From NCBI GenBank assembly GCA_046598935.1, contig JBKJHW010000134.1, forward strand, positions 1-25,639: a DNA stretch of 25,639 bases, read 5' to 3'. Shown here piece after piece: positions 23,820 through 25,639 of this stretch. The notes under the pieces were generated by a model, which saw only the letters and a list, made by a program, of their open reading frames with translations, did not search any database and had not been told where the DNA came from. The stretch is from SCUN01 sp046598935. GTDB lineage: Bacteria; Acidobacteriota; Vicinamibacteria; Vicinamibacterales; SCN-69-37. Both the position numbers and the translations under genes were made by a program. Position 1 is the first letter of the stretch. The number at the start of each line of letters is the position of its first letter.

Positions 23820-23859
23820 CAATCCTCTCAATATGCCTTAAACAACACCCGAAGCCGAT

Positions 23860-23881
23860 ATTAGTTTGAACTCAAACTAAT
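23860..23881. promoter_or_regulatory. 22-bp perfect palindrome in the GH15/trehalose synthase divergent promoter
   Basis: ATTAGTTTGA (23860-23869), AC, TCAAACTAAT (23872-23881): 10-bp arms with no mismatch. It is AT-rich in a GC-rich region and only 85 bases separate the two divergent start codons. A weak -35/-10 pair for the synthase, TTGAAC (23866-23871) and GACAAT (23890-23895), would overlap it, so a bound protein would probably repress. Arm length and spacing resemble operators of dimeric winged-helix regulators, but no regulator gene is adjacent. Confidence 0.75.
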
Positions 23882-23904
23882 TGTTGCACGACAATAGACA
23901 TGCA

Positions 23905-25639
23905 ATGCGCTGGCCATTTCGATTAACTGCCGGTCTCGTGATCACGCTCGGGCTCCTGACGTGGGGGGCGTCGCTCGTCACGCGTTCGGTCACACAGGCG
24001 TGGTTCGAGCGCGACCTCGCTCTGCGCGCCGAGCTCGCCGTCAGTGGCGCGCGCCTGGCGCTCGTCAACGCGTGGACCGGCGCGCCGGTGCCGGCGCTGC
24101 GCAATCTCCTCACGGAGATCTCGCAGGACGAGCGGGTACTCGGCGTCGCCGCGTGCCGCGCATCCGACTTCACCTTAATCGCCGCCACTCCGGGATTCCC
24201 GTCCGCGTTCGCGTGTGACCGCTTCGGGCTTTTAGTGAAGCCGGCTGACCAGGCTGACGACTGGCAGACGTGGACCGGCACCGACAACTCGGTCCTCGGC
24301 GGCACGGTTCACATCACGGCGTCACCGATCCGCTCGTCGACGGACGTGCTCGGCTATCTGGTCCTGATCCACGACCTCGGGTTCGTCAGCCGCCGGCAGG
24401 CGCAGGTCGAGCAGCTGTTTCTGCTCGCGTTCGGCGTCCTGGCGGTCACGGCCGCCATCGTGACCCTCTTGGGCAACCGTCTGGCCCGCTGGCAGTGGAC
24501 ACGCGACCTGCGCGCGACGCTGTCGCTCGGCGGAGCCGAGCGCCCGGAATTCAGCCACATGATGCACGACGTCCGTGCGCTGGCCGACCGCATCGCCGCC
24601 GATCGCGACATGGACCGTGACGTCGAGGCATGGACGCCGAAGCGCCTCAAGGACGCGGTCACTCGCCACTTCAACGACGACCAGGTTATCGTCGTCGCGA
24701 ATCGCGAGCCGTATATCCACCAACGGGCTGCGGATGGTGAGGTTCATGTCAAACACCCGGCGAGTGGCCTGGTCACGGCGCTCGAGCCGATCATGCGGGC
24801 CTGCTCGGGCGTATGGATTGCCCACGGCAGTGGCAACGCCGACAAGGAAACGGCCGACGGCAAGGGCCACGTCTCCGTGCCGCCGGACGCGCCGGCCTAC
24901 ACGCTCCGGCGAATGTGGCTGACCGCGGAAGAGGAACACGGCTATTACTACGGCTTCGCCAACGAGGGATTGTGGGCGCTGTGCCACACGGGCCATACGC
25001 GCCCGATGTTCAGAACGAGCGACTGGAAACAGTACGAAGCGGTCAACAAACGATTCGCCGACGCGGTCGCTGACGAGGCGAAGACTGATTCGCCTGTCGT
25101 ACTTGTGCAGGACTACCATTTCGCGCGCCTGCCGCGGTTGATCCGCGAGCGCTTGCCCAAGGCGACCATCATCATGTTCTGGCACATTCCGTGGCCGACG
25201 GCTGAGCGCTTCGGGATTTGCCCGGAGCGCGAAGAGCTGCTTGACGGCATGCTCGGTGCCGACATCCTGGGATTTCACACGCAGGCGCACTGCAACAACT
25301 TCGTCGAGACGGTCGAGCGCTACATCGAAGCGCGCACCGACAAGGAGCGCGGCGCGCTTGCGCAGAAGGGCCACATGACGTTCGTGCGCCCCTACCCCAT
25401 CTCCATCGAATGGCCGCCGAAGAAGGCGCCAACGGCATTGCCGGCGGCCGAAACGCGCAAGAAGATATTCAAGGAGCTCGGCCTGCGGGCCGACGCGCTG
25501 CTGGGCGTCGGCGTCGACCGGCTCGATTACACCAAGGGCATCGAAGAACGCTTCCTCGCCGTCGACTGCCTGCTCAGCCGGTATGCCGAGTACCGCGGGC
25601 GATTTGTGTTCCTGCAGGTGGCTGCGCCCAGCCGCGCGG
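23905..25639 (+). CDS. Membrane-anchored trehalose-6-phosphate synthase with N-terminal sensor-like module (partial)
   Basis: 578 codons are present; the frame is still open at the window end. Residues 7-25 and about 171-193 are membrane helices. Between them lies a periplasmic domain of about 140 residues, as in sensor kinases, followed by a short charged linker. The GT20 domain begins about residue 258: V-A-N-R267-E-P (substrate-binding Arg), G-L-V-T-A-L-E-P, Q-D-Y-H-F (402-406), W-H-I-P-W-P-T (426-432) and V-D-R539-L-D-Y-T-K544-G, whose Arg and Lys bind the UDP-glucose diphosphate in OtsA. Thus the enzyme joins UDP-glucose and glucose-6-phosphate into trehalose-6-phosphate at the inner membrane. 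About 160 residues are expected beyond the window. A phosphatase (otsB) may follow. The start is the first ATG in frame; no clear ribosome site. Confidence 0.92.
   Translation, partial: MRWPFRLTAGLVITLGLLTWGASLVTRSVTQAWFERDLALRAELAVSGARLALVNAWTGAPVPALRNLLTEISQDERVLGVAACRASDFTLIAATPGFPSAFACDRFGLLVKPADQADDWQTWTGTDNSVLGGTVHITASPIRSSTDVLGYLVLIHDLGFVSRRQAQVEQLFLLAFGVLAVTAAIVTLLGNRLARWQWTRDLRATLSLGGAERPEFSHMMHDVRALADRIAADRDMDRDVEAWTPKRLKDAVTRHFNDDQVIVVANREPYIHQRAADGEVHVKHPASGLVTALEPIMRACSGVWIAHGSGNADKETADGKGHVSVPPDAPAYTLRRMWLTAEEEHGYYYGFANEGLWALCHTGHTRPMFRTSDWKQYEAVNKRFADAVADEAKTDSPVVLVQDYHFARLPRLIRERLPKATIIMFWHIPWPTAERFGICPEREELLDGMLGADILGFHTQAHCNNFVETVERYIEARTDKERGALAQKGHMTFVRPYPISIEWPPKKAPTALPAAETRKKIFKELGLRADALLGVGVDRLDYTKGIEERFLAVDCLLSRYAEYRGRFVFLQVAAPSRA

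Overview
The window looks like chromosome from a GC-rich Acidobacteriota, most plausibly a Vicinamibacteria-type lineage. This rests on gene families and layout, not on a marker gene: a secreted VWA-domain protein of the acidobacterial type, a very large TonB-dependent receptor with an N-terminal carboxypeptidase-regulatory-like domain, a Tat-exported DUF4159 protein, and a membrane-anchored trehalose-6-phosphate synthase next to a GH15 enzyme.

Layout. (1) 1-6266 is an envelope and signalling block. It holds the tail of a probable TPR protein, a sigma-54 two-component pair (NtrC-type regulator and NtrB-type kinase overlapping by one base), a proline-rich lipoprotein, a convergent TPR-like secreted protein, and a VWA protein overlapping an OmpA-type lipoprotein, closed by a strong hairpin terminator. 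A good -24/-12 match lies just before the VWA gene, so the regulator pair may act on it. (2) 6293-6368 is tRNA-Thr(CGU). (3) 6424-13354 is an accessory stress and ion cassette: a conserved membrane protein, a tandem universal stress protein, a P2A-type Ca2+-ATPase and TerC, mixed with gene debris. The debris includes universal stress protein pieces, the end of an alpha-glucan phosphorylase, the first residues of acetate kinase, and an FMN reductase lacking both ends. (4) 13382-14102 is a VapBC toxin-antitoxin module with a paired palindromic operator. (5) 14112-18964 holds inorganic pyrophosphatase and the TonB-dependent receptor with its terminator. (6) 18992-21016 (minus strand) is a three-gene unit: a membrane protein, an ECF sigma factor and its zinc-finger anti-sigma factor. 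(7) 21132-25639 holds DUF4159, a GH15 glycosidase and, divergent from it, a trehalose-6-phosphate synthase fused to a two-pass membrane sensor-like module and cut by the window end. A 22-bp palindrome sits between the two sugar genes.

The most unusual signals are three intergenic sites (near 6208, 21047 and 21915) built from unrelated words that share a roughly 7-nt period. Two are extended into long inverted repeats and the third runs straight into a terminator hairpin. The other main signals are the palindromic switch between GH15 and the sensor-fused trehalose synthase, and the decayed stress cassette next to the tRNA gene. No CRISPR array, rRNA, integrase or intact insertion sequence was seen.
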